Source: Butyricimonas faecihominis (GTDB taxonomy: Bacteria; Bacteroidota; Bacteroidia; Bacteroidales; Marinifilaceae). Taken from it: DNA of 64,000 nt. Both the position numbers and the translations under genes were made by a program. Below the pieces are notes generated by a model. It worked only from the letters and a program-made list of their open reading frames with translations, was not told the origin of the DNA and made no database searches. Location: positions 4,283,880 to 4,347,879 of the forward strand of contig NZ_AP028155.1 in assembly GCF_033096445.1 (NCBI RefSeq). The letters are read 5' to 3'. Below, one piece after another: positions 46,421 through 55,493 of this stretch. The stretch's first letter is position 1. Each line of letters begins with the position of its first letter.

Positions 46421-48263
46421 TTAGTTGGTTGGAAACTTTTTTATCGCTTTAAGAGTGTATGTATACGGTTTCTTGTGATACGAGGGACTTGCATCGTAAT
46501 AATCCTCAATAGTGTTTTTCTTCACTTTATAATCAATGCCATACCGTTTGTATATATCTTGTAACTGGTTTTTAATATCTTCTTGTGGCATTGGTACGTT
46601 TAAAGGGAAGGCTTCTTTAACTTCTTGTACAACTATCGAGCTAAAACGCAATAATTCTGTATTGTATTTATCCAGTTCCTTTTTAATATCTGCCCTCTGG
46701 TACTTCTTGTTTGCAAATACCTCAACACCCAACTTCTCGTACGCTTCAATTATCAACTCGCCATCTTTTTCCTGTTTAAGAATATTGATATAAAAATCAC
46801 GATCTGGATCAGCTTGTAACTTGTTCAACTTATCAACCATCAATTTACAGCGCTCCATAAATGTTGGAAGCTCCTTTAATTCTAACCTGTCACTATCTCC
46901 AACCGCAAGAAACACGTTCCTGTAATTCACTGTAAAATGGTTCGTTCCTTCGTACGCTTCCCTTAAAGCATTGCCAGATAAATAGTACCGTTTCACCCTC
47001 TCGTTGTTGTAATAGTTATCAATGGCGAAGTGATCTATTTCAAGCAATCCATCATCAAGTTTCGTGGCAAATTCCGCTAAACCTAACCTGTTTATATCAT
47101 CAATTATTGCCTTCTTGCGAGTTGCATCCGTTGTTTCGTTATATCTCGCTTGCAAGCTCTCGTAAGTTTTCAACTTCTCTTCCAGTTCAATATCAATCTC
47201 TTCATCCGTTTTCACTTTTAAGGTGTTGCGAACGTTAGTAAGGTGCGTGATAGAATTGAAAGTGCTACCATCAATCTCTTTTCTAAAGCGACCGCATATT
47301 TGCACCGCTTCCGTGTAAGGATCAATCATTGAATGTTCCGCCTCATACAAGTTGGTAAGCATAACTATATCTGGTTTCACCTTCAATATAATATCTAATG
47401 CGGAGTAAAAGCGACAAGTTAGGAAGTTATATTTGGCGATAGGTTCAGAATACAAGCTTGAAACGTTTGTGTAACCTTTCTTTTTCAATTTCTTCACACT
47501 CTTTTCTGAACAGAATATTCTCGATTGTCCTTCAATACCTAAAGTGTTCACTATCTTGTCAATTCCATTCGTTGTGTTCAAAAAAATAAACACACGAGAA
47601 CTATTTACCAAGTGTCCCAGTAATAACTGGCGGACTGAATAATCGTAGCTGTTGGTAACTATCAAGTTTAGCGGTTTCTTGTAATCGAAATCTGGCTTGA
47701 TCTTTATCCACTGGAAACCTTCAAAACGTGGATCGCTCACTTGTAATGGAGTTGCAGAAACAAACGCTTTACTGTTAAACTGGAAGAAATCTTTCATCGG
47801 CATGGTAATTTTCCTGCGAAAATCGCTATCCTCCGTCAACCTCTCGCATTCATCGAACAGGCAGAAAAAGGTATTGTACAATGTTCCATTTCAACTCTTC
47901 ACAAGCATTCTTCACCTTCCAGAAACTTTCTGGCGTGGTAAGAACTTTCTTGTATTTCACTTCTGCTCTTTGTAAATACCGTTTCACGTCAGGAACTTTG
48001 CAATTTTCATAAACTGGCAATATTTCATCTTTACCGTACGCTTTATCGTGTATCACTGGCAACGTTGGTTCAATAATAATGGAGTGACGTTTAGCGTGTA
48101 ATTCTTGATAAGTGGCACCGATACCTGTTAGCGTTTTATCCAGTATCACGTTACTTGGAATTTCCTTATATCCTATCGTTTTTAAAGCGTCAATCAAACG
48201 TTGTCCCTTTTTCAATATCGCTGGGATAACTTCAAACTTCAATTTTTGAAATAATCTTTTCAT
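46421..48263 (-). pseudogene. SF2 helicase split by a single-base frameshift
   Basis: The upstream frame (48263 to 47850) starts MKRLFQKLKFEVIPAILKKG and holds the motif I-like LDKTLTGIGAT. The downstream frame (47881 to 46421) holds motif II FDECER, motif III SATPLQ and a motif VI-like QICGRFRKE. They overlap by 32 bases in different frames. Dropping one G at about 47883 joins WNI to YNTFFCLFDECERL. Intact, it would be a helicase of about 610 residues. Possibly replication or defence related. Copy 3 of the repeated element is in its leader. Confidence 0.75.
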
Positions 48264-48279
48264 GTTGATTATCTTTTAC

Positions 48280-48340
48280 TTGGTGGTATTTTACCCCCGA
48301 TTAACTATTATATGCCCATCCAGACATTTTCTCACCGACC
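48280..48340 (-). repeat. GGTGA...TCACC element, copy 3
   Basis: 61 bases, minus strand: GGTCGGTGAGAAAATG, central GGGCATATAATAG, end AATACCACCAA. It lies about 17 bases before the helicase start. Confidence 0.65.
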
Positions 48341-48475
48341 TTAAATTTTGAGGCAAAGAGATAGCTATACCCTGATCTTGATGGTTGCTCTTGGACGGGA
48401 TGGTAAAATTCTCGTTTTTAACCTCTTTTTTTCTTGCTTACCGATTAACACTCTTGCTTCCATGAAAAAGGAGGG

Positions 48476-48505
48476 AGACTAGTCACCCGTTTGAGTAACT
48501 AGTCT
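48476..48505 (-). terminator. Hairpin after the 131-aa gene
   Basis: On the minus strand AGACTAGT and ACTAGTCT form a perfect 8-bp stem, followed by CCCTCCTTTTTC, 12 bases past the stop of the gene at 48517. Confidence 0.6.
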
Positions 48506-48516
48506 TTGTAACAAAC

Positions 48517-48912
48517 TCATTTTTCGTTTGTTTGTTGTCCCGTTTCTTGTAGCGAAACCGTTGCCAAAAGATTCATGGAATAATGTCCCGCTATCTCGTT
48601 GTCCTCTTCATCATGGACGGGGGAAACACACAGCATGGGTTTCTTAAATACCACATCTGGAAAAATGGATGGTAACAATTCATCCAAAATCAATTGCATC
48701 GCACGTGGAAAATCCTCATAAATCAGACTTTCATATTCCTCCCCAGCTGCGATATTCTCCACGAGAGTAATATTGGCCACAGTTCTACCTGCCATTCTCG
48801 CTTGCTTGAATTGCTTCACAAAATTTCGAACTTTTACTTGCACACCTGCCATTGCCGCTAGTGATAATCTAATTATGGCAAGAGTTTGCTCGTTGACATT
48901 ATATTCTTTCAT
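48517..48912 (-). CDS. Hypothetical protein, 131 aa
   Basis: Mostly helical and slightly acidic, beginning MKEYNVNEQTLAIIRLSLAA. No recognisable domain. It lies between the DGQHR protein and the helicase on the same strand, so it may belong to the same replication or partition group. Its leader has a 12-bp perfect hairpin (48949-49000). Confidence 0.65.
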   Translation of the reverse strand: MKEYNVNEQTLAIIRLSLAAMAGVQVKVRNFVKQFKQARMAGRTVANITLVENIAAGEEYESLIYEDFPRAMQLILDELLPSIFPDVVFKKPMLCVSPVHDEEDNEIAGHYSMNLLATVSLQETGQQTNEK

Positions 48913-48948
48913 AAGAACAAATTTTAAAATTGAACAATATATATAGGT

Positions 48949-49000
48949 TTCTGGTTTTAGCCTTCCTTAGGCCTTTTACACGTGATAACTAAAACCAGAA
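48949..49000. repeat. 12-bp perfect inverted repeat in leader
   Basis: TTCTGGTTTTAG and CTAAAACCAGAA are separated by 28 bases; TTCCTTTTTTTT follows on the plus strand. It lies between two minus-strand genes, so it is either a leader structure or a terminator for antisense transcription. Confidence 0.6.
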
Positions 49001-49010
49001 TTCCTTTTTT

Positions 49011-50216
49011 TTATGCGCTAACTTTCTTTAGTAAGGCGATAAAGTCATTGCCAGATTTAACATTCTTGAATTTTTTCTCTTTATCTTTCAATTCGCCTAG
49101 CTTTTTCAATGCTTCAAAAGCTTGGTCCTCGCTAGTTGAGGTACTGTACCCATCGAAACCTTCTATAAAGTACCGTTTGGTAAGTTCTTTTACCTCTATT
49201 CCCGCCATTTGACAGAGCGTGATAAACTTGTTACCTCTCTCGATATTGATTTCCGCTCCCTGCGGTAAGGAATATTCTTCTCCCTTTAGAGCCGAGTTCG
49301 TTGCCTTGTCAGACAATTTTTTCTTGGCGTAGATTAACCCCAAGGTGGAAGGATTAAAGCCCTCGCCCATGCGCATTGCCATAACATTCAACAACTCGTC
49401 CTCCTTGTTCACCAAAGCCGCAACCGTTATTTTATCCTTGGTATCCCAGTTACCCACCCTGTTTATTTCAACAAGGTATTCCCCGATATTCTCTTTTTCC
49501 TTAACCCTAACATTAGGAATAACACAAGTTTCACCAGTGGCATTTATTCTGGCGAAAGCGATACTTCGGTGCTGACCGTCCAGAATTACGAAATAATCTT
49601 CCGCCTCTTCTTTGGTGATCACGTTCCCTTCAATATCTTTTACCGTGTATCCCTGTTCTACAAGTGAAGTAGCGGGAATCACGATAACGGGATAGGCCTT
49701 CTCGTACTTCCCATCTGAAATGGTAGAAATAAATGTACTCACCTTCTTGGGATCAACGGGGCGATTGTTTTCTACAAAAGCCAATTTTTTGCTTACCTCC
49801 GTTTTCTGGTAGGTATCGCCATCCACCACTTCAAAGGTGATAAAATCAGGTTTAACCTTTATCTCGCTTGCCTTCATTTCGGGATGATTGGCAACTTCTG
49901 TTTCTAGCTCCTCCACGATTTTCCTTTGCGCCTCGATAACTACCAAGGGAAATTTCTTTTTTATCAAAGAATCTAAATTCCGTTCTGCTTTTTTCAAATC
50001 TTTTTTCAAATTCTCCATACTTTTCTGGGTGGTATTGTCCACGGTGTTGTTCACTTGAGATTCATTATTTGCCATACTAATACTCTTTTCTGTTTCCATT
50101 TTATTTAAATTTGAATTGTTATTAACTGGGTTTACTTCACTTCTGGTATCTCTACCCTCTCCCCGAGTGGTGGACACCTTTTTTGCATCCATGCTTCTTT
50201 TATTTTTTGTCATCAT
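49011..50216 (-). CDS. ParB/DGQHR-domain protein
   Basis: A 401-residue protein. Residues 1-110 are charged and partly coiled coil (NLKKDLKKAERNLDSLIKKK). Then comes a ParB-like N-terminal fold with DGQHR at 213-217 (FVILDGQHRSIAFARI), the motif shared by ParB-type CTPase/nuclease domains and by DndB. The C-terminal part is helical. Partition or DNA binding for the element is likely; a DNA-modification role is less so, as no dnd genes are present. An earlier-in-frame ATG region could be optional, and M40 (METEKSISMANN) is an alternative start. Confidence 0.72.
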   Translation of the reverse strand: MMTKNKRSMDAKKVSTTRGEGRDTRSEVNPVNNNSNLNKMETEKSISMANNESQVNNTVDNTTQKSMENLKKDLKKAERNLDSLIKKKFPLVVIEAQRKIVEELETEVANHPEMKASEIKVKPDFITFEVVDGDTYQKTEVSKKLAFVENNRPVDPKKVSTFISTISDGKYEKAYPVIVIPATSLVEQGYTVKDIEGNVITKEEAEDYFVILDGQHRSIAFARINATGETCVIPNVRVKEKENIGEYLVEINRVGNWDTKDKITVAALVNKEDELLNVMAMRMGEGFNPSTLGLIYAKKKLSDKATNSALKGEEYSLPQGAEINIERGNKFITLCQMAGIEVKELTKRYFIEGFDGYSTSTSEDQAFEALKKLGELKDKEKKFKNVKSGNDFIALLKKVSA

Positions 50217-50663
50217 CTTTTATTATTAAAAATTTAATATCAACGTTGATGCTTAGTTTTCAACAAGTATCGTGCGATGGCATGCCAAAAAGTGAGGTAA
50301 TATAATGATATATATTACTTACCCTACCCTGATAATCAGCAAGATGATGTTACATTTTTTTTAATGGGGTTATTCGGTATAATGGCAGAAACTAGAGAAA
50401 ATTGAAAAACAAAATTGGTTTTGGCATACCATTATTCTATAATGAAAGGGGAAAACTTGAAAGAATGATTTATTACCGAGCAACCATTTGTTTTGTAATA
50501 AATTACTTATATTCAATACGTTACATTGTTATGAATTCTGTTTGCAGGCTTACAAGCAAGATATTAATTCCTGCCAGAATGACACGAATATTCTTGAATG
50601 TCATGTTTTGTTTACATATATTTACATTCATGACAACATGGCATTATTTGCTCGGCAAAAACT
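50217..50663. other. Intergenic 447 bp with palindromes, no gene
   Basis: It contains ATCAACGTTGAT (50239-50250, perfect palindrome just upstream of the DGQHR gene), a GTAATATA/TATATTAC repeat near 50300, and TGTCATG/CATGACA (50599-50605/50629-50635). A plus-strand open frame at 50402-50680 has no protein-like features and runs into the next gene's 3' end. Confidence 0.45.
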
Positions 50664-51461
50664 CTACTTTTCCTTGTTGAAGGCAAATACCATTTCAAGA
50701 TTCTTTAAATGCACGTCAGTGTCTTTAAAATCACGTAATAGTTGGTTGATAGGAGCGGTATTCTTGTGATCGTATCTTTTCGTTAAATCACCAACCAAAT
50801 AACCGCAAAGATACAAGATACACAAGTAAAATACTCGTTCTTTATTCGTGTATGCGCCTTTCGGGGGATTGTCTTTTGTTATTTTACTATTCGCAACGAA
50901 CTCGTTTGCAATAGTCTTTACCATGATATAACTTTTTTTCCTCGTGGTAATTTTATTGTCAGTCCTTTCAAGAATAGGAATCCAATCATGCTGGGATTCA
51001 CGGGTTCGATTTGAATCTCGCAACACGAATATCCAATGTAAAACCTCCTTATCTTTTATAACGGGTAACTTTTTGTTATCTGTCGTGGAAATTTGAACTT
51101 GCAATTTTTCCCAGTTTTCTTCCACGAATCTATAAATACGTTCCACTTCCTCGTCTACTGTAACCCATTCTTTGGTAACGGAACTTTCAATCGCTTGATA
51201 CATGAAAACCAAGAATACCCAGAAAGCATTTTTGTCCAGATCAAAATACGTGATATATTCTTGTAACGTTCTAAATTCAGAATACTCTTTCTCGTTGAAA
51301 TGCTTTGGTAAACTCTTGACAATATCATCATACCATGATGCAAATTTATCTGGCAGTAATGATTCATAAAACGTGAACTCTCCTAACACCATACCTTCGT
51401 ATGAATAATACTTGTAACAAAACTCTTTCACGTATTTCATTCTTTCATCGTCAAGTTCCAT
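50664..51461 (-). CDS. Hypothetical helical protein
   Basis: A 265-residue protein from MELDDERMKYVKEFCYKYYS. Rich in aromatic and charged residues, predicted helical, no motif recognised. I chose the second methionine because the preceding 15 residues look like leader. Copy 4 of the GGTGA...TCACC element lies just upstream. Confidence 0.6.
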   Translation of the reverse strand: MELDDERMKYVKEFCYKYYSYEGMVLGEFTFYESLLPDKFASWYDDIVKSLPKHFNEKEYSEFRTLQEYITYFDLDKNAFWVFLVFMYQAIESSVTKEWVTVDEEVERIYRFVEENWEKLQVQISTTDNKKLPVIKDKEVLHWIFVLRDSNRTRESQHDWIPILERTDNKITTRKKSYIMVKTIANEFVANSKITKDNPPKGAYTNKERVFYLCILYLCGYLVGDLTKRYDHKNTAPINQLLRDFKDTDVHLKNLEMVFAFNKEK

Positions 51462-51525
51462 CGCTTTTAATCTTACGGTTAATGCCGTAAATTTAATCAA
51501 TATCACGATATGTCATTAAAAGTTA

Positions 51526-51587
51526 TTGGGTGAAAATTCACGAGGTATTTACTGTTATATACCCGATCCGTTAAAAACTCACCAACC
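51526..51587 (-). repeat. GGTGA...TCACC element, copy 4
   Basis: 62 bases, minus strand: GGTTGGTGAGTTTTTAACGG, central CGGGTATATAACAG, end GAATTTTCACCC. It lies between the divergent genes at 51461 (minus) and 51751 (plus). Confidence 0.75.
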
Positions 51588-51750
51588 AGAATATCACAAG
51601 TACACCTCCCTTTATTTAACACCCCCTCCCCTTTAATTTTAGGTTGGCAATATATACAGGTGTGTTCTATACAAGAGTAGTGTAACCTCGTAATACCCCT
51701 ACCCCAAGCCAGATAAAAACCAATTTAATTAATTAAAAATCAATTCAATT

Positions 51751-52230
51751 ATGGACTTAAAAACTTACATTCAAAACAGGGAGGAAACAAGACCTTCCAG
51801 TTCTATCGAGATCAATCCAGCCTTGCTAGAACATTTTAAAAATCAGGTGGCAGTAATACCACCCCCAATGAAAGTAGGCGATGAAATGACCGTCATTGAC
51901 TTTAAGGGGGAGAACCCGCAGCAGTTACAAGTTGTATGCGCCTTGGGAGAGGAAGAGGTGAGGGAGATTAAATACACTCAACTCGTGCGAACTAGCCAAG
52001 CGGGAGATGTCACGCCTAACGATATTCCATGCGATCCTATCGTTGAAAAGAAGTACGGTAAAAAGTTACAATTCATCTATTCTTTTGCAAGGAACATGAT
52101 GCTAGACGCCCTTATCACCACGCTTAAAGACAAGAAGATCGTGTTATGCGGTCAGGTTGAAACACCAGCCGTTTACCGTGGTCAAAGGGCAAAATTACTC
52201 GTTAAGAAGTTCGCTCTAGTGGAAGAGTAG
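51751..52230 (+). CDS. Hypothetical protein, 159 aa
   Basis: Starts MDLKTYIQNREETRPSSSIE. A beta-rich middle (MKVGDEMTVIDFKGENPQQL) and C-terminus (KKIVLCGQVETPAVYRGQRA) suggest a small barrel, perhaps nucleic-acid binding, but no family is recognised. Transcribed away from the 50664 gene across copy 4 of the repeat. Confidence 0.65.
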   Translation: MDLKTYIQNREETRPSSSIEINPALLEHFKNQVAVIPPPMKVGDEMTVIDFKGENPQQLQVVCALGEEEVREIKYTQLVRTSQAGDVTPNDIPCDPIVEKKYGKKLQFIYSFARNMMLDALITTLKDKKIVLCGQVETPAVYRGQRAKLLVKKFALVEE

Positions 52231-52420
52231 TTAAAAAGATACAGGGACAGCGAGCGCACGGGGAGGGAAACGAGGTTTCGATATTAAAGCGGGGGAAGTC
52301 ATTCAGGCTTTCCAAGCAGGTAATATAGGAACACGAAGTTTCTCTTCCCTTGCCAAACCCAACAAGCTAACGTGAACCTGAATCATGAAAACGACAACGT
52401 GATTAAAGTGTAAATAGATC

Positions 52421-52864
52421 ATGAACGAGCAAGTGAAATTACCAGTGGTAGAACTGGTGTACAGGAGAAAACCAACTAAAAAGTACAAGGTTGAATCCGC
52501 AAGGGACGCTTACGAGTTACTGGTATCCCCGTTTAAAGATACAATAGAGCATCATATCTCTACAAGAATTATTCTATTAAATGGTAGTAACAGGGTACTG
52601 GGAGTATCTACCGTGAGTGAAGGTGCGTTATCTTACAACATTACGGATGTAAGGTTTATATTGCAACTGGCTATACTTTCTAATTGTAAAGGAGTGATCA
52701 TTTGTATAAACCAACCTTCTGGTGATCTTGAACCCGCTAAACTGGATGATGAACTGGTGGAACAGTTGAAGATCGCACTTTCATATGTGGATATAGATTT
52801 ACTGGATTACATCTTGTATTGCGAGGATGACTATTACAGTTATTCAGATAACGGTAAACTTTAA
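52421..52864 (+). CDS. Degenerate RadC-like (JAB/MPN fold) protein
   Basis: A 147-residue protein with the whole RadC/JAB pattern: TRIILLNGSNRVLGVSTVSE, then DVRFILQLAILSNCKGVIIC, then NQPSGDLEPAKLDDELVEQL and LLDYILYCEDDYYS. The metal-binding HxHPSG signature reads INQPSG, so both histidines are lost while the downstream Asp is kept. It is therefore probably not an active metalloprotease. RadC-like genes are frequent in mobile elements, with unclear function. Confidence 0.7.
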   Translation: MNEQVKLPVVELVYRRKPTKKYKVESARDAYELLVSPFKDTIEHHISTRIILLNGSNRVLGVSTVSEGALSYNITDVRFILQLAILSNCKGVIICINQPSGDLEPAKLDDELVEQLKIALSYVDIDLLDYILYCEDDYYSYSDNGKL

Positions 52865-52873
52865 AAATTGAAG

Positions 52874-52931
52874 TTGGTGAATAATTCCCAGTATTGGTAT
52901 ATACGACCAAGAGGGGAAATAATTCTCACCA
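52874..52931 (+). repeat. GGTGA...TCACC element, copy 5
   Basis: 58 bases: TTGGTGAATAATTCCCAG, central TTGGTATATACG, end AATTCTCACCA. CCC and GGGG arms give an inner stem. Confidence 0.75.
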
Positions 52932-53040
52932 CTATATGTATACGGTATAGAAGTGTGTTGCCAGTTGAATTTCTTAGTTTATTCCAAGTTAAAGAGGAAA
53001 AGGAATAACAAGAAGTAATGATAAGCTTTAAAAATCAAGA

Positions 53041-53098
53041 TTGGTGAATTTTTGGCTGTATTGGTATATATAGCTTGTAAGGGAGGTAATTTTCACCA
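53041..53098 (+). repeat. GGTGA...TCACC element, copy 6
   Basis: 58 bases: TTGGTGAATTTTTGGCTG, central TTGGTATATATAG, end AATTTTCACCA. It is 167 bases after copy 5. Confidence 0.75.
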
Positions 53099-53206
53099 TT
53101 ATTATATATGGTGTAAAAGTATATTTCCAGTTTAATTTTTTTATTGGCTTGAAGCTAGGGAACAAATAAAACAAGTAAAAGTGATAATGAATTTTAGAAA
53201 CCAAGG

Positions 53207-53262
53207 TTGGTGGGAAATTTATGGATTGTATATATAAACTGAAATTTCAAATATTTCCACCA
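53207..53262 (+). repeat. GGTGA...TCACC element, copy 7 (variant)
   Basis: 56 bases: TTGGTGGGAAATTTATGG, central TTGTATATATAAAC, end ATTTCCACCA. The GGTGG/CCACC change on both sides is compensatory, which supports base pairing. It ends 19 bases before the DUF3871 gene. Confidence 0.7.
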
Positions 53263-53281
53263 CCGTTAAATAGATTAGATT

Positions 53282-54331
53282 ATGAACACGTCAACATTAA
53301 TTCCAAGTCAAAATGAAGGGTTATTGCCAGTTTTACTTGGCAGTAATAATATCAAGCAAGAAGAACCTACACCTTATGAAGTAGTGAATGAACCTGTTAG
53401 AAAGGACAAAAGGAGAAAACATTTTATTGAAGCTAACACTGAACCCATTGACATGATCCGTTTAAAAAGTGATTGCATCGTGCCAGTGTTCAGCAAGGAT
53501 AACGAGATGACAATATCTCATCCCTCGTTTATAGAAACGGTACACAAGGTGGCGAGTGAACTGTTTAGAGGGGAAAGCATAGATGAACCAGATATAATGG
53601 TAAGTCACGTTATAAAGGGAAGGATACCAGAAGCGATACATAAACCAGTAGCTCAATTACTAGAAAGTGACAAGACGATCTACTACGAGAGAATGGCGTT
53701 TGCTTTTGAAATACCTACCATTTATGAAACGATAGACGGTAACAGGGTGAATTTATGTATTACAGGAGTGAGAGCTTATAACAGGGAGAACCTTTATTCA
53801 AAGAAAGTGGCAGAAAGGTTTAGTGTCGCTATTGGCTTCCAGAATAAAGTATGTTGCAACTTGTGTACATTTACTGACGGTTTTAAAACAGACCTTAGAG
53901 CCACGAGCCAGCATGACCTGTTTAGAGAGGTTATGAAGTTATTTCAACAGTACGATGCTGAAAAGCATTTACGGTTGATGAAGAGCTTCACTAGTTCTTA
54001 CCTCACGGAACATCAATTCGCTCAATTCTTGGGGAAAAGCAGGTTGTATCAGTGCTTACCAGCAAAAGAGAAGAAGTTACTCCCTAACATGGAATTAACG
54101 GATTCACAGGTAAATATTATTGCCAAGGCGTATTACCATGATGATAACTTTAAAAGGGAGCATGGAGAGAACGAGATCAACTTGTGGAAATTCTATAACA
54201 TGCTTACTGGTGCCAATAAAAGTAGTTACATAGATAACTTCCTAGATAGATCGTTAAACTCCACGCAATTAACGGAGGGAATAGATAGAGCGTTACATGG
54301 TGATAACACCTATAAATGGTTTATAGAGTAA
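53282..54331 (+). CDS. DUF3871 family protein
   Basis: A 349-residue protein matching DUF3871: NLCITGVRAYNRENLYSKK, then FSVAIGFQNKVCCNLCTFTD, then LTEHQFAQFLGKSRLYQCLP. The family is found in Bacteroidetes plasmids, phages and ICEs next to replication and partition genes and has no assigned biochemical role. Three repeated elements in tandem precede it, the most complex leader in this region. Confidence 0.75.
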   Translation: MNTSTLIPSQNEGLLPVLLGSNNIKQEEPTPYEVVNEPVRKDKRRKHFIEANTEPIDMIRLKSDCIVPVFSKDNEMTISHPSFIETVHKVASELFRGESIDEPDIMVSHVIKGRIPEAIHKPVAQLLESDKTIYYERMAFAFEIPTIYETIDGNRVNLCITGVRAYNRENLYSKKVAERFSVAIGFQNKVCCNLCTFTDGFKTDLRATSQHDLFREVMKLFQQYDAEKHLRLMKSFTSSYLTEHQFAQFLGKSRLYQCLPAKEKKLLPNMELTDSQVNIIAKAYYHDDNFKREHGENEINLWKFYNMLTGANKSSYIDNFLDRSLNSTQLTEGIDRALHGDNTYKWFIE

Positions 54332-54726
54332 AACCATTAGAAATTAATTCTTTTAATTCAATTGATTACTCTAAATTTGTGACAAGACACCCCACCGAGT
54401 GTTTGTACGGAACGTTATTTATATTTACATTTGTAGAGTTGTAGCGAGAGATCGCCATGACGAACATAGTTAAATAGAAAGCGTTTAGGCTTTATCCCGT
54501 TTTAGAAATCTGGTACATTTCAATTGCTTTAGGGATAGACGGTACAAACGCTCATGCTTGCCATATATACTATTCTGTTATATATACTGGTTTAGCGTGG
54601 GGTGTCGTTTTATCTTGAAGCAAGGGTTTACCAGAACCTCTAAAACAGATAATTCTAACAATTCCCACGCTTTCTTTATTATGTATTAATACCTCTTGGG
54701 GGATTAGGGGTGTAAAATATGACCTT
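54332..54726. ncRNA. 395-bp gap with long-range hairpin, possible structured RNA
   Basis: GACACCCCAC (54386-54395) and GTGGGGTGTC (54597-54606) are a perfect 10-bp inverted repeat closing a 221-base stretch. Inside, CCATATATAC and TATATATACTGG make a smaller imperfect hairpin. No ORF. It could be a structured RNA, a replication region or an old IS-like end pair; I cannot tell which. Confidence 0.3.
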
Positions 54727-55074
54727 ATGTACAACAGTTTTAATGAAAAAAGCCTACGAGTGATAAACAATATCTACAATAATCTCCTATCGCATCCCCT
54801 ATTTAGTAATTGCCAAATAGAAAGGATCAATGACTTTGGCAATGGAACGGTGCAACTTGACATGTATCTCAATGGGAATTTCTATAACAAGTACATGTTT
54901 TGTCCTGATCCAGCGGGTAATATTGAATCCGTTGCAATATATGGTGCTTCATTAATGGAACATTTAAGAAAGATTGAAGCATCCATGAAATTCTGTGATA
55001 TTGATGTTTTAGAGGTGAGTATAGACAATGGAGGTTACAGTCCTTACGTTGATGTTATCTTGGGTACTTATTGA
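54727..55074 (+). CDS. Hypothetical protein, 115 aa
   Basis: Starts MYNSFNEKSLRVINNIYNNL. A small alpha/beta protein with the segment QLDMYLNGNFYNKYMFCPDP; no family recognised. The next small membrane-protein gene begins eight bases later. Confidence 0.6.
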   Translation: MYNSFNEKSLRVINNIYNNLLSHPLFSNCQIERINDFGNGTVQLDMYLNGNFYNKYMFCPDPAGNIESVAIYGASLMEHLRKIEASMKFCDIDVLEVSIDNGGYSPYVDVILGTY

Positions 55075-55082
55075 TCTAGTAT

Positions 55083-55274
55083 ATGGATTCTATTGTTTGG
55101 CCTGCCGTTATTGTGGCTGGCATTATCATGTTATTTATCCCAAGTGGAGCCGTGTTTGCATTATCAATAGTTATTAGTTTACCATTGACAATTATAACAC
55201 TTGTTGACGGACACTACACGTGGTTGTGTATTCTGATCCTTGGAATCGTAATAAGTTTGGTGAAGAGAGGGTAA
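55083..55274 (+). CDS. Small membrane protein, 63 aa
   Basis: Two or three hydrophobic segments cover nearly the whole protein (IVWPAVIVAGIIMLFIPSGA, then FALSIVISLPLTIITL). Follows the 115-aa gene closely, so probably co-transcribed. No function can be inferred. Confidence 0.6.
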   Translation: MDSIVWPAVIVAGIIMLFIPSGAVFALSIVISLPLTIITLVDGHYTWLCILILGIVISLVKRG

Positions 55275-55493
55275 CTTGCAGGAAGCATACCATTTTGGTA
55301 ATCCCTATGCTTTCAATCATTAATAGACTTCTTGGGATTAGGAAGTACATAAAACCAAGTGGTTATGAATAATGACGCTTTAGTATAATTCGTGGTAATG
55401 TACATTCTTGCTAACGAAGTATGTACCACAACAAGTTGCGAATATAGGCATTTATTTGATTATTAGAATTGAAACTATTAAAAACAACGTATT
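55275..55493. other. Intergenic, small hairpins only
   Basis: GTGGTAATGTACAT pairs with ATGTACCAC near 55391-55435, possibly a terminator of the membrane-protein pair. No gene seen. Confidence 0.4.

Larger units (their letters stand above)
52866..53262 (+). repeat. Tandem array of a ~166-bp unit (2.4 copies)
   Basis: Units begin near 52866, 53033 and 53199, with periods of 167 and 166 bases counted at the TTGGTG box. Each opens with a TTTAAAAATCAAG-like block and the GGTGA...TCACC element. Units 1 and 2 then share a spacer with blocks such as GGTATAGAAGTGTG/GGTGTAAAAGTATA and AAGTAATGATAA/AAAGTGATAATGA. The third unit is cut at the DUF3871 gene. No ORF of note, and no CRISPR features. Confidence 0.75.

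Noticed and set aside
47850-47900. Programmed ribosomal frameshift in the helicase
   Set aside because: No slippery heptamer or downstream structure at the junction; a plain indel is simpler.
49011-50216. DndB of a phosphorothioation system
   Set aside because: Only the DGQHR motif is shared; no dndACDE genes are nearby, and a ParB-like role fits the context better.
50402-50680. Plus-strand ORF of 92 codons
   Set aside because: Overlaps the 3' end of the minus-strand gene, lacks a promoter and has shadow-like composition.
52866-53262. Tandem repeats as a CRISPR array
   Set aside because: Units are 166 bases and diverged over their whole length, there are no short identical repeats with unique spacers, and no cas genes.
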